Below, piece after piece: positions 25,001 through 64,000 of a stretch of DNA of 64,000 nucleotides. Source of the DNA: Onchidella celtica. Taxonomy: Eukaryota; Mollusca; Gastropoda; Systellommatophora; Onchidiidae. Each line of letters begins with the position of its first letter. Positions within the stretch are counted from its first letter, which is position 1. The notes below the pieces were generated by a model. It was given only the letters and a program-made list of their open reading frames with translations. It made no database searches and had not been told where the DNA came from. The position numbers and the translations under genes were made by a program. The DNA lies in assembly GCA_963931925.1 (NCBI GenBank), contig OZ007570.1, positions 29,551,188-29,615,187 on the forward strand, in the 5' to 3' direction.

Positions 25001-27877
25001 GGCTCGCAGATTTTCGCTTCCGCTGCACAAAGCCGAGTATTTGGCTCCAGTGGACACCAATTTTCCAACACAATATCTAAGCCAACCTTTTGAAATATTG
25101 AATACCATCCTGGTTTATTGATTTTCCTTTACTTTAATGTATAATAGGTTTTGTCTTGTGTTTACACTGACTGAAAGCAATAACATCTCTGAACCATCCC
25201 TAAAGCTCAAACTTGATAGTTTTGAGAGTTCCCGGCCACACTCACAAAAGTTACTGGAGGGAATGAGTTAATTCAAAAGATTTCAATCCTGACATATTCT
25301 GTCACAAGACTGAGGTTTTCCCTGTATCAAATTAAAATTCCGCTCAGTTAAACGAGTCGTTGCAAATGTTTATCCCAAAAGTTTTCCTCATGACGGCCAC
25401 CATAAGGAGCCATCCATAAAAGTTCATAATATTGTCGATCGGCTGTTTCAACCTAGGAAAAACCTAAACTCAAACCTTTGAGGCAAGGTTTAACAAAGGT
25501 TCCAACAGCTGATTGACAATATGGCAGGAGGGGGTTCTGGGGAGCATTAATTAAAAACTTCAGTTTTATTCATGTTATTTCAAGATCCCGATCTTATTCG
25601 CAGATGGGGGGTTTCTTGGTTTCGTGGTGTCTACTAATACGATGGAAAAGTTCCTCCAGCCTATCGTGGTCTGCAGTCTGCAGTGGCGCAATGTCTAGCA
25701 TAGAGCGGTTATCAGTCGGAGACTATGGTTTCAATCTATCTTGGGTTCAATCCCACAATGGAGGCTCTTTTTTTTGCTTTTTAAACTGCTCATTATTAGA
25801 AATCATTTTTCTTTCTAAGGATTTTGCAGAATTGATGTTGTGGGGAAACGGATCATTACAGTGTGCTCCAGATTACTTCTTACATTTATTCCTTTTCATT
25901 GAACGGGACAGTGCTAATTAGGGTATAGAAATATAAAATGTAATATCAAATTTTAAACATGTAAAGGATTTCTTTTACTTTTAGTCAGTGTGAACTGAAA
26001 ATTTTGTCTCTCTCTGTCATGACTTTGATCTATCCTGTATTTACTGAAAATATATTTTGGGGGTCATCTGCTTCAGCTATTTGACATGTTTTATTTTACA
26101 TGTATCACTTTTTTGTTTGCATGGAAGTTAAGTTCATTTTTATCTGCTCTGTCTGACTTTCTCTGTGACTTCACACCCGACAAAATTGGCTAATAATTCA
26201 TCGAAAAAAAAAAAATTTTTAATCCTTGTCGCAATTTTATACTCTGGAGCAAAGCAACGATGATCAGTGTGTATGTGTGTGTGTGTGTGGGGGGGGGGGG
26301 GGTAACAACAGCAACAAAAAAAAGACAGCTCTTGGGGAGATTCAAACGACCCTTACAAACTCGGCAGGCAAGTTTACTTAGCATGCCACCAGGGAGGCTG
26401 AGTAAGAGTGTTACCAAGCAGGGTATCTCTAATGCTACCGAGGACACGATAACTAGATCTAATAAGAATCGCTAAAAAAAAAAAAACAACCTAGCTGGTT
26501 CATCATTACCGTAAGACACACGCATGCGCTACTTGAAGTCCAAATCCTGCCATCTTACTGAGTGAAGAGCCTATAATTATTCGACAAAACAAGCCAGAAT
26601 TGTGATGTAAAGGAGCTCCTAAATAAAAATCACAAAACCAAAAATCCATCTGCGAATATGATTCTGATCTGTGAATAAGCGCAGCCCAAATTAAATTGTT
26701 GGACTGTACAACATTATGTTTCTAATACGACAGTTTCTGCATAATGCCACAAAGAAATTTTGAAACATCAAGGCCTAATTAATACCATGGACATTCACCC
26801 TTCTGATGGCCATACACTCAATGGAAGGGGGGGGGGGGAGGAGAGCCAGCCAAAACACTGCATCCCGAATTTGCACTTTATGGTTCAATGTAAAATCACA
26901 TTATAATTATCAGTGCACAAGCTTCATTCCAGCAACAAGTAATTACTTAAGAGTTCTTCAGCAGACAGTGGATGGAATAGGCCAACATGTAATGTTTAAA
27001 AGCGACAGAACAATAGGCCTACATCAACTAACAATCGCAAATTTTTGTCACTTGACAGATGCTGAGGATTAGACAGTGCCTAAATATGAACATTTCAGGC
27101 TGAATGAAGCTGGGATTTGTTAGTGAAGGTGGGATTCAGCTGAAAATGAGTTTCAAGACTGCTTTCCCAACATTTGTGACCGTTTCCGTAACATTCTGCA
27201 CGACATATAAATTATAATGACAAGTACGGTTAAATGACGCGGAGTTTGCAGGCAGTTAGTAATGTCGAGTAAACCTGGGATATCCCAATTACACCTGCAT
27301 GAATCACTGCAGACTATAGTTGTTTAAATCTACCTATCCTATCCCCTTCCATGAATAGGCCCCGCCCTCGCAAGGGGGACTTCCGTTTAGTTGACACTTT
27401 TTGGGGTCGGACTTAACTTTACTTACAGCTGTTTCTGAACAATGTGCTTAACAACAACGAATAAGATACATTTTCAATAAAAAATTTTATTGGAGAGCGC
27501 TTCATTTTATTTGGTAACCTCAGGTATTTAGGGGTCTACACGAATGTCCCATTGCAAGTGTGGGACAGGTATGTTTTCAAGGCCGGCCATATTGGATTGT
27601 TGTTGACGCTCAAAATGGTGTCACCTGTGTGTGTCGTTTGCCACACAGGTAAATGTGCGAATATATGCCTTCGGTTGACAAACACATCCCTATCATTACA
27701 AATGCTGAAGTTCATTTTAAGTACAGGGAAATGCATTTTGATCCCCTCAAAATTAGCCATGCACAAAAAAATTACCTCATTCGGCTGGCTCAATTCGAAA
27801 ATATCGTAGTGATCAACATTCCATTGGTTGATGAGACTTCTCAGTCGCTCATACTCCTCTTTCTTGGACAGCGACAT
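15793..27877 (-). CDS. AFDN: Afadin (canoe/AF6), N-terminal part, four exons; gene continues beyond left edge
   Basis: Afadin links nectins and cadherin junctions to actin and binds Ras/Rap GTPases through Ras-association (RA) domains. Four exons on the minus strand join in frame: 27877-27776, 23070-22875, 16534-16422 and 16081-15793, giving 233 residues. Residues 1-34 are the N-terminal helix (LINQWN, FELSQPNE). Residues 35 to about 135 are the first RA domain (LEFHGVVRFFF, TKCIRVSST, EKFRPDMRMLS, ALYEVHVNG, EKPLYVQLNW, REGRFLLRNE). The rest is a lysine-rich linker (KLSKREKKEKKKRERDR) followed by ETSFTRSISNPEAVMRRRR, a stretch typical of vertebrate afadin. The start ATG has A at -3. The second RA domain, FHA, DIL and PDZ parts are absent and must lie to the left. 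Domain order and motifs make the call very secure. The gene is on the same strand as MSH2, which lies 3 kb upstream. Confidence 0.95.
16422..16534 (-). CDS. AFDN: Afadin exon 3, end of first Ras-association domain
   Basis: 113 nt encoding EERRLGNDEKPLYVQLNW and then DVREGRFLLRNEDHPTVR. Acceptor ttacag|AGGAG, donor TTAGA|gtaagt. It completes RA domain 1 (EKPL..QLNW is the family hallmark). Confidence 0.93.
16535..22874 (-). other. Afadin intron 2 (6.3 kb)
   Basis: Sequence between exon 2 and exon 3. I see no coding exon, no clear RNA gene and no transposon end that I can support. The base composition is AT-rich with scattered poly-A/T. Confidence 0.6.
22875..23070 (-). CDS. AFDN: Afadin exon 2, first Ras-association domain
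   Basis: 196 nt, acceptor ttcag|GATTTAG and donor GGAG|gtaagc. It encodes DLEFHGVVRF through YEVHVNG, the beta-strands and helix of RA domain 1, including the basic TKCIRV strand that contacts Ras/Rap in the family. Confidence 0.95.
23544..24392 (+). mobile_element. Non-autonomous element with long inverted ends (copy 1)
   Basis: Homologous along most of its length to 25574-26680. The left end (gcttattcgcggacattctg...gcagataggggtttcttggt) is an imperfect inverted copy of the right end of the other copy, and the same TTGGTTTTGTGAT motif closes the right side in reverse. Near the right end, the minus strand reads GGTTCGAATC (24059-24068), a perfect pol III B box. No transposase frame is present. 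It lies in afadin intron 1. Confidence 0.65.
24969..25271. mobile_element. piggyBac-like MITE (TTAA-flanked)
   Basis: TTAA at 24969-24972 and at 25268-25271 bound a 295-bp segment whose ends are inverted repeats (CTCATTCACTACGG versus CTCATTCCCTCCAG, 11 of 14 matching). TTAA duplication with short inverted ends is the signature of piggyBac elements. No transposase is encoded. It lies in afadin intron 1. Confidence 0.6.
25574..26680 (+). mobile_element. Non-autonomous element with long inverted ends (copy 2)
   Basis: 1.1 kb. The left end reads ttattcgcagatggggggtt and the right end, in reverse complement, reads TTATTCACAGATC then TTCGCAGATGGATTTTTGG. Inside the left part lies a tRNA-like stretch, tggcgcaatgtctagc (A-box-like) then gggttcaatccc at 25747 (B-box-like); inside the right part is another in the opposite orientation. 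A GT microsatellite and G run (26264-26302) sit between them. No transposase frame. Confidence 0.65.
26264..26302. repeat. GT microsatellite running into a poly-G tract
   Basis: A (GT) repeat passes directly into about 14 G. It lies inside the second copy of the inverted-end element and is absent from the first copy, so it expanded after the copies separated. Confidence 0.8.
27776..27877 (-). CDS. AFDN: Afadin exon 1 (initiator exon)
   Basis: 34 codons from ATG (reads aacaATGtcg) to ...LSQPNE, ending at a GT donor (GAG|gtaatt), phase 0. The motif INQWNVDHYDIFELSQP matches the start of afadin proteins. It joins in frame to the exon at 23070. Confidence 0.95.
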
Positions 27878-28054
27878 TGTTCACACTTTATTTCGACATA
27901 AGCAACTGCCACAATAAAATCTGTATCCTTCACATTACTGAATTTGCACAGTATAATCCGAAAGAAGGAAATAATTCAAGAATAGATCACCGCTAAGTCG
28001 AGCTCGGCTGGTAGATACTCCAACGGTCTCCCATTGCTTGTGAAAAGGTAACGA

Positions 28055-28064
28055 CGCATGCGCA
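28055..28064. promoter_or_regulatory. NRF1-type site in afadin promoter region
   Basis: cgcatgcgca, the palindromic NRF1 consensus core, lies about 180 bp upstream of the afadin ATG in a locally CpG-rich stretch. NRF1 sites are common in TATA-less housekeeping and bidirectional promoters. Function is inferred from the motif only. Confidence 0.4.
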
Positions 28065-30304
28065 CTTCGTGGGGTCGAGTGCGGAACCGACAAGTGCCAC
28101 TGCCACCACCCATCCCCTCGAGCGTACTACGTCTGACCTCAATGACAGCACGCCCGTGCGTTTTAAGGCTATTGGAAATCCTTTCGTTCGTCAGTTATTT
28201 TTGATGCTGGGAATTCAGGGGGCAGCTTCAACATTCCAGATGAGTAAGAAAGCTGTTCGAGGATTTTCCACGCAGACTGTGAAGAATGCAGATTTCTCAC
28301 GTTGGCAACTGCCCATTCAATTTTCTGTTTCCATCAGTCCTTCATATTTCTGTTATTCGGGTGTCTAGGCCTTTCTTTCACTGTTTCACTTCACTTTGAA
28401 TTGAAAAGGGATAGACTGTGGGCAGATGTCGACGAAAAGTGTTCCAGGCATAGACTAGAGTGCTTGTTGATGTAGAGGGGCGTATGCTAAGACTGCGTGT
28501 AGATTGTGATGATACAGTTTTTTGCTTCAAATCTTGACACTATAAAAAAAAAAAAAAAGGAGGGATTTTTAGTATAAGTAATTTAAGAAAAATGTCTGGT
28601 TTAAAATGGGATCGATTCTACTGTACATGAAGTTTGGGAATGGGATGTTCAGATCGGTGGTTGTTATCATTGATCGCATATTGCCACGGGAGATGACAAA
28701 AGCAAAGCTTCATCTCTCAGTATCAGTAATAAATGCCCTCCCTTGGAAGCCCATTCATAATAATTATATGTAATTATTTTGTAGTTAACTAAGAAAGACG
28801 GGCTGAAGGAAAATATTGCTGCGGACATACGGTTATTCCTTATGGAGTAGACGGGATCTTGCACCAGGAGAGTGACACATATTGCACCATGCGGTCTGAA
28901 GTGAAGGTTTAGTTTTTTCACCATGTCATGATTTTTGTGGGTTGTTTATTACAACACTCAGTGTGGTTAAAAATATGCTGAACTTTTCATGCAGATGAGT
29001 GGTAAGGTTGGCATAAATGTAAAATGTTTGTATAGCAGTGCTTTAAAGATCCAGTAACCCTCATGTAGAATATATATATTTAAATATTTGCTTCATATTT
29101 AATTCATTAAACTTTGAGACGGCAATTTTAAAAAAAAAGAAAAGAAAGACTCAGGCTGTCTGAGAAGAGATACTGCCAGGCATAACACATCTTACATATA
29201 AAACAAAGAAAATCCTCATGCAAGGTTCACTTATCCTTTACATTTCAGTCACCTGGAATCACATCCTTTACAGGTTTTATTCTGTCTTTCCTTTGTGCCA
29301 TTCTTTTCTAAGCAGTTTTTCCTCTGTCTGCAAGCCACACAATTTGGTCACATATGTATGAAATACCCAAAGAATTCATGTATATTTATAAAACTCATTA
29401 TCCTGACATGTCATTAAGAAGGTGGATAAGAAAGTAGAACTGCATGATCTAACAAAAAAAGATGAACGGTACATATATTTACAAACACCAATAAGAAAAC
29501 GAAAACATAATGTTACCAAAAAATACATCAGTTTATTGAGTCACAATAACAAGACAGACATCAGAATTCAAACTGTGGCCCCTCACATTAAATCTTCACT
29601 GTAACAGCACAAAACATATCATCAGACATTATTCTTTTCAAGGAGCAAACTCACTTTTATTATTTGGATTCCCAAATAGAAATACTAATCTATTGTATGA
29701 TTGGATCAGCATACAAAAATCAGCCCAGAACTGCTAAAGACATTTAACACACATTTCTGTAGGTAGTAATAAAGTGTAAAATAAACTACTGAAGTTTTCA
29801 AAAATCAATCGGTCAAAGCTTTAAGTTTAAATATCATCTGTCCACCTATATTTATCAAAACTCATATTTTGCCTCAACATTTAACCTACATCTATCCACC
29901 AAGATGTGTTTTTAACATGAGAAACATTTTCCAGCATGCACAAGCAGTATGAAAACAATAAACACATTTTGGGAACATGTACATTTTGTTGCAATATATA
30001 TCATTTTTAAAACGGCATGGGAATTCAAACAACTGCCATTTAAACAAAATTTTAGTGTGAAGAGTTTAAGTGAGAGCTTACTTTGCAAATACTGGTATTC
30101 TTTTCTTTTATGTGCATCTAATTCAAAACAATTTATCGTCATGGTCATTCCACAACTGCCGATGTCATTTTTTTGATGTTTTGAGATGCAATGCTTATCT
30201 TAATCAGACAAACAAGCTGCACCATTCAAAAGTTTCGGTGTTTTGTTTCATTTACTCGTTCCAAGTTTTTAAATGAAAACCCACATCTCCCTCAATCACA
30301 AATT

Positions 30305-30310
30305 TTTATT
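30305..30310 (-). terminator. Candidate MSH2 polyadenylation signal
   Basis: The minus strand reads AATAAA about 590 nt after the MSH2 stop codon. It is a plausible cleavage signal, but AT-rich DNA yields such hexamers by chance and no transcript evidence is available. Confidence 0.35.
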
Positions 30311-30899
30311 CAAAATGAACAGTTTTCTTTGATTTTCAAAAACACCAAAAAATAAGTTAAGCAATTGTGGAATGACCGTGATGTTATAATTGATCAGGAC
30401 CATGGGCAGCAAGAAAGTAAATTTGATGTATTGTGAGGTCATTGACATTTCCACAGCATCTGGAAAAAATGCACCAGTTATGCTCAAGCTAACCATCATA
30501 GCACTTAATACTCTAGCACACCAAATGCTGTTCACATAATCTTTAGATCCAGGCACTGTGGACAATGATGAATGGATAGAAAAGGTGGAAAAATTATACT
30601 GAATGAGCCAAAGGTAGATGGTGAACTAGCATTTTGATATGATATTTAATGAACTATGCACATAAAACTGACTGTCAAAACAATGCATATGCCTACACTG
30701 GTTAGGTCTGAAATATGGTCTTTTGCCACGAAGCACAAACAACTCTTGAACTTCAGGTAATGAGGTTATATTGCTGGAACAAAGATTCCTGTTCAACCAG
30801 ATCCTAATTTACTAGTGTTTTCAAAAAGTGTGATCAAGCTCAAGAAAATTCAAATTCTATTGGCACTGAGCAAAGCCAAGTACATGTTGAGTCACACCT

Positions 30900-60326
<29,427 letters not shown>

Positions 60327-61817
60327 CTGAAGCAAAATAACAGCAAGATAAATTTTTCCACCTCCAGTAAAATCAAAATCAGGCAGCAATAATTTCATAG
60401 CTACAATAACATTCAGTGGGCTACTGTGATCAGACCTACATAATATGTGTTTAGCTTTATCATTTTATGGGAAGTGATTTCACTGAGCGTCTGGAACAAG
60501 GAATTTAACTCTTTAACTTGCAACACGCAAGGCCAATATTATGGCCTACATACTGCCCAGCGGGAGGCCAATATATTGTATGGCAGCGCTGCTCCTCGTG
60601 TTTTGTTCATTCGGTTGCCGCAACTATCGTTTTTTTCACTTTTTTTTTTTCACACTATTTTCACGTGTTTATCCTATCATCCCTACTATATGGTATCGTA
60701 AGATTACAATTACATTTATTACGATGCACTATTCGTAAAGTACTGGCAGTCTGATGTTCGAACCAGGGAAAATTTGGGGAAACCTTTACTTTGATGCTGG
60801 TTGTCGTCTACATGTGAAATGAGAAGAAAGAGGCCATCTGCATATTTGAGATACCGTTCTATGTCTGTAATTATGAATTCCGATGTAATACTAGGGCATG
60901 CTGCATAAGGACGTCTGTGGGTAGGTTTTTCATCAGGGAAAACCGGGAGAAAATGACCGACTTTGTTGATGGTCATTGTCTTTGTTTGATGTGGTAATTA
61001 GAGAGATATTGTGTTGCTTTGATTAAACTGCTTTTCGGTATGTATGTACAGTACTCTACTGTACGCTGGAAATCACATCTCATGCTAAAACTAACATCAT
61101 AGTACGTGGAAGCTTTACACAGCACTAGCACTAGCAGAGGAGAGAGATCGCAGTGCCACGATACATGTGGTTAGTAAATTAAGCGCCTGGCTTAAAAAAT
61201 AATTTGTTCACCTGAATGGCCTGACTTAGGGACAGAAAAAGTGCAGATGTCTTGGGAAAATGATAAAACGTGTGTTAAACGGCATGTAAATTCAGAAAAT
61301 TCTTGATTTTGGGCCTTCCATTTAACAAAAGAACTTACTGCATATTATCACAAGTACTTTATCCAAACATCATAGGGGTCACTTGCGATTTATCCACCGC
61401 TATTGTTGTTATTGCGCCCTTACGTAAACACGATACACGTGTTTACAAGGATCCGATTGACCCGAATGCCGAGGTTATCGGCAACACGCGAACGATCGGC
61501 TGACTGGCCGCTGGCTATCCCCTCATGGGGGCGTTACGTCGACGAGTTCACTCAACGTGGGATGAGGGTTAAGATCGGAGTTCTTTTTATGTTTGGACAG
61601 ACTTTTTTCATACACCATAATAGTTCAAAGTATTTACAGACAACACAGTGTGTCTTGGTCCGTCATTTTGGGCTAGACCTAGCGATGCAGTGTGCATTGC
61701 TCCGATCTTGTAGAGTTTTAAAAAACAAAGATTTACTAAACAAGACCTTGTAAATCCTTCTAGTTCTATGCTGTTCCAAATTCCAGCTCTTTGTACTAAT
61801 TAGATTTAAAGATGCAA

Positions 61818-62234
61818 GTGGACACGATGGTCTAGAGGCAAAGTGCTCGCCTCTCATGCCAAGGGTATCAGGTTCAAAACCCGGCCCATGCAGGCATGCT
61901 GGAAGTTTGGGATTTTTCTAATATTTTCGTGTCCCTGATCCTATTTGGGGTTAGGATCGAGTACCTAGTCTTCTTGGATAAGAACAAAAAAAATTCGGAG
62001 GCCCTTGTGCATGTTAAAGATACCTTGGCAGTTGGAAATCGAAAAGAGCAGGCCGGACAGGCCGCTGCCCGGGCAAAACTAAATAAAATTCATCCCTACC
62101 ACCCCCCCCCCCCCAAGAAAAAATCCACTGACCCGTGCTGCACTGTGGCGACGACGTGCCTGCTCCAGTTGTAACTGGGCTGCAATGGCACAAAGGCAAA
62201 TTTCCCAAATGGGATTAAAGAAGTATATATTTAT
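61818..62234 (+). mobile_element. tRNA-derived SINE with conserved core and LINE-like 3' tail
   Basis: The tRNA-like head starts tggacacgatggtctagagg (A-box region) and carries B box ggttcaaaacc at about 61871. The middle contains catgttaaagataccttggc and gagcaggccggacaggccgc, resembling the core shared by molluscan Meta/Ceph-type SINEs. The 3' end is tttcccaaatgggattaaag, like the ttccc..gggattaataaag tail used by many LINE-mobilised SINEs. No clear target duplication seen. Confidence 0.7.
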
Positions 62235-62375
62235 ACCCCAAAAAAATGATGCATCATTTGTTTAGGGAAGACTATCATATGAGTTACATAACTTTAGCCA
62301 TGCTTATATTTCATGTTCTGAGTGTTGATTGCCAAACCCCACATTTACTAAAAACATCCATCTAGTGGACTAACT

Positions 62376-62394
62376 CCCCCCCCCCCCCCCCCCC
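62376..62394. repeat. Poly-C tract (19 C)
   Basis: C run between the SINE and the LINE tail. A second C run (about 62101-62114) lies inside the SINE. Confidence 0.85.
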
Positions 62395-62544
62395 TGTGAC
62401 CCCCATGCTCACGGGCGTTCCTGTTCAGAGGTCACATCCTTAAATTGTTATTCCCATTCTATAAATAAATGTAACTCAAATAGAACTCTTTGTTTCAATA
62501 AACAGTGACTACACAGAGTGTTGCACAGTAGAGTGTTGCACAGA

Positions 62545-63252
62545 GTGGATGAAGCGGGCAAGACAGCAGGCCTACACCTAAATGCTAAGAAAACGAAAGT
62601 CATGCATACTGGAACAGGGCACCATGAACACCAGGAGATACTAGTAAACAAAACAGCACTAGAAAAAGTGACTGATTTCAAATACCTAGGATCACATAAA
62701 TCGCAAGATGGAAGCTGCTCAAAGGACATAAAAACAAGGATAGGAATGGCAAAACACAAAATGGTTCAACTAAACAACATTTGGAAGGATAGAGGCACAC
62801 CAACGGACCTCAAAGTGAACATACTTAAGTGCTTGATCTGGCCAGTCCTACTATATGGTTGTGAAGCCTGGACACTCAAAAAGGCAGACATAACAAGATT
62901 GGAGGCAGCTGAAATGTGGCTTTACAGAAGGCTACTCAGAATAAGTTGGACAGAAAGGAGAACAAATACAAGCATCTTAGAACAGCTTGGCACCACCAGA
63001 AGAATAACACCTGAAATAAATAAAAGAAGACTTGCATACATCGGCCACGCGGCCCGAAACAAAAGCACGGCCCTTATGATATCAATCCTTCAAGGAAAGA
63101 CAGAAACAAAGAGAAAACAAGGAAGACCACCCATTACATATCACGATAACATCAAGAAAGTCAGCCAGCTGGAAATAAGTGAACTAACTAGGAAAGCTAA
63201 GGACAGGATTGGGTGGAGGAGATTTTGTCGTGACATCCACTGTAGCAGCTAA
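62545..63252 (+). pseudogene. C-terminal fragment of a second LINE reverse transcriptase
   Basis: Open frame ending at TAA 63250-63252. It starts with VDEAGKTAGLHLNAKKTKVM, the segment just after the catalytic YADD motif, then FKYLGSHKSQ, LLYGCEAWTLKKADI, RRLAYIGHAARN and GRPPITYHDNIKK. It lacks endonuclease and polymerase core, so it is 5'-truncated. It differs strongly in sequence from the fragment at 32361, so it is a different family. Just upstream, agtgttgcacag is tandemly duplicated (62517-62543); no target-site duplication was found. Intact frame suggests modest age. Confidence 0.88.
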
Positions 63253-63339
63253 CTGCTAACATCGATGACGATGAAGCCGACAGGTGACACAGACACCAAT
63301 GGTCTGTTTTTCCAGCATTTTGGAGGGTTCTGCATTTAG

Positions 63340-63730
63340 GGTTAGGCTATTTTAGTAACAGCACTGTAAATGATCTGAGGACTGCTATAGAGGTCCTAGG
63401 TCTATTGACTCCAGTAGGCCTACTGTCGTCTAGAATTATTTTATTATACTATTTTATTAAAGGCCTACATGTATTGTCAGTCCAAAGTACATTGTGAGAT
63501 TGGGAGGGCCGACATCTGGCCAGCACAGCCCTTTGCAGACCTTGCCATGTCTAGATTCTAACAAATTTTGGGGATAGCCCTCTTGATTTCTGTGGACATT
63601 ATTCTCCATTAGGCCTACCTAGGATAAGCCTATGCGGATAATGAGAGATTGGCCTAGATCTAGAGTCTAGATCTCTAGCCCAATTTCTTTAGCTTGAACA
63701 ATATGTGCAGCCTAGATCTCGATATATATT
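63340..63730. repeat. Cluster of AGGCCT and CTAGATCT palindromes
   Basis: Several self-complementary words occur close together: agtaggcctact (63414), aaggcctacatg (63460), taggcctaccta (63611), ctagatctagag (63656) followed by tctagatctctag (63667) and cctagatctcg (63711). It is possibly a palindromic repeat or an old mobile element; no family recognised. Confidence 0.4.
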
Positions 63731-64000
63731 AATTTCTTTTAAAAAACATTAATTTTGTCAGTCTTCTGTGTGGTGACTAAGGTACCGAATGCCAGTGAGT
63801 AGTATTCTAGTAACGTCATGGTTACCGGTTTGGTTGAAACAGTAGGCTACTTTCTAAGAATGTTCCTTTTTCCTATTTCTAACTCACCCAACTGTAATCC
63901 CTGTTTTGGCTGGAGGGCCATTGCTAAACAAGTTATACTATGATTCACTGATTACACTGTGTTACTTCGTTGTTTTGGACACACAGGGCAAACATGCAAG

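Larger units (their letters stand above)
27878..30899. other. Intergenic region between afadin start and MSH2 stop, including the afadin promoter
   Basis: 3.0 kb. The part next to afadin (about 27980-28200) is CpG-richer than its surroundings and contains an NRF1-type palindrome. Nothing TATA-like was noted. The part next to MSH2 (30305-30899) is probably its 3' UTR. Between them the sequence is AT-rich and I see no supported gene. Confidence 0.55.
60327..64000. other. Region upstream of the first seen MSH2 exon
   Basis: It should contain the MSH2 initiator exon and promoter unless these lie beyond the window. A locally CpG-rich stretch at about 61380-61560 is a possible promoter. A minus-strand ATG at 61697 reading MHTASL and ending in the required phase at 61679 is the only phase-compatible start I noted, but its donor (AG|gtctag) is weak. 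The region also holds a SINE (61818-62234), a C run (62376-62394) and a LINE tail. Confidence 0.4.

Noticed and set aside
28069..28239. Upstream part of the 99-codon plus-strand frame near the afadin promoter as a gene start
   Set aside because: Its first codon is GTG, not ATG; only the part from ATG 28240 could be translated, and that is kept as a weak finding.
60447..60754. Overlapping plus-strand frames upstream of MSH2, with TTAA-like start ttaactctttaacttgcaac considered as another piggyBac end
   Set aside because: No matching inverted right end was found, and the frames are F-rich readings of T-tracts.
61818..61890. True tRNA gene at the SINE head
   Set aside because: The acceptor stem does not pair and the sequence continues into a SINE core and tail.

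Overview
This is a stretch of animal nuclear DNA. It has no bacterial-type gene packing. Its genes are made of small exons with GT-AG splice sites, separated by long AT-rich introns full of transposon debris, microsatellites and long G or C runs. The encoded proteins are clearly metazoan, and the intron-rich structure and repeat types would fit a lophotrochozoan, perhaps a mollusc. That placement is inference; no species can be named from the sequence alone.

Two protein-coding genes run tandemly on the minus strand. On the right, 26 exons of MSH2 (DNA mismatch repair ATPase) lie between 60326 and 30900. They join in frame with no gap from just after the N-terminus to the stop codon, about 917 residues; only the initiator exon was not found. 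On the left, four exons encode the N-terminus of afadin (AFDN/canoe, an adherens-junction actin linker): the start codon at 27877, the first Ras-association domain, and the basic linker ending at 15793. The gene then continues leftwards off the window through an intron of at least 15.8 kb. About 3 kb separate the MSH2 stop codon from the afadin start codon, and an NRF1-type palindrome lies about 180 bp upstream of the afadin start.

The most striking content is inside one 5.6-kb MSH2 intron (45628-51258): three U1 spliceosomal snRNA genes, each 164 nt, on the same strand as MSH2. They look identical over their whole length, and each has the same conserved block 30-58 bp upstream of the RNA start, as expected of a snRNA promoter element (PSE). 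All three carry the same change in the normally invariant loop bound by U1-70K. The first two sit in a duplicated unit that also carries a hAT-like insertion, which dates the insertion before the duplication.

The remaining MSH2 and afadin introns hold mobile elements, several with target-site duplications visible by eye: a 5'-truncated LINE with a 12-bp duplication (32363-33041), a second LINE tail (about 62545-63252), hAT-like non-autonomous elements (34513-35176, 46875-47239, 55436-55814), two piggyBac-like MITEs flanked by TTAA (24973-25267, 54851-55185), a Tigger/pogo-like element (31102-31890), a decayed pogo/CENP-B-type DNA-binding segment (44658-44790), a tRNA-derived SINE (61818-62234), a repeat pair with long inverted ends (23544-24392 and 25574-26680), and a tiny element present twice with its two halves in different relative orientation (6800-6958 and 52277-52370). 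A possible unrecognised nested gene start lies on the plus strand at about 42690-43188. The left 15.8 kb shows no coding exon that I can support.
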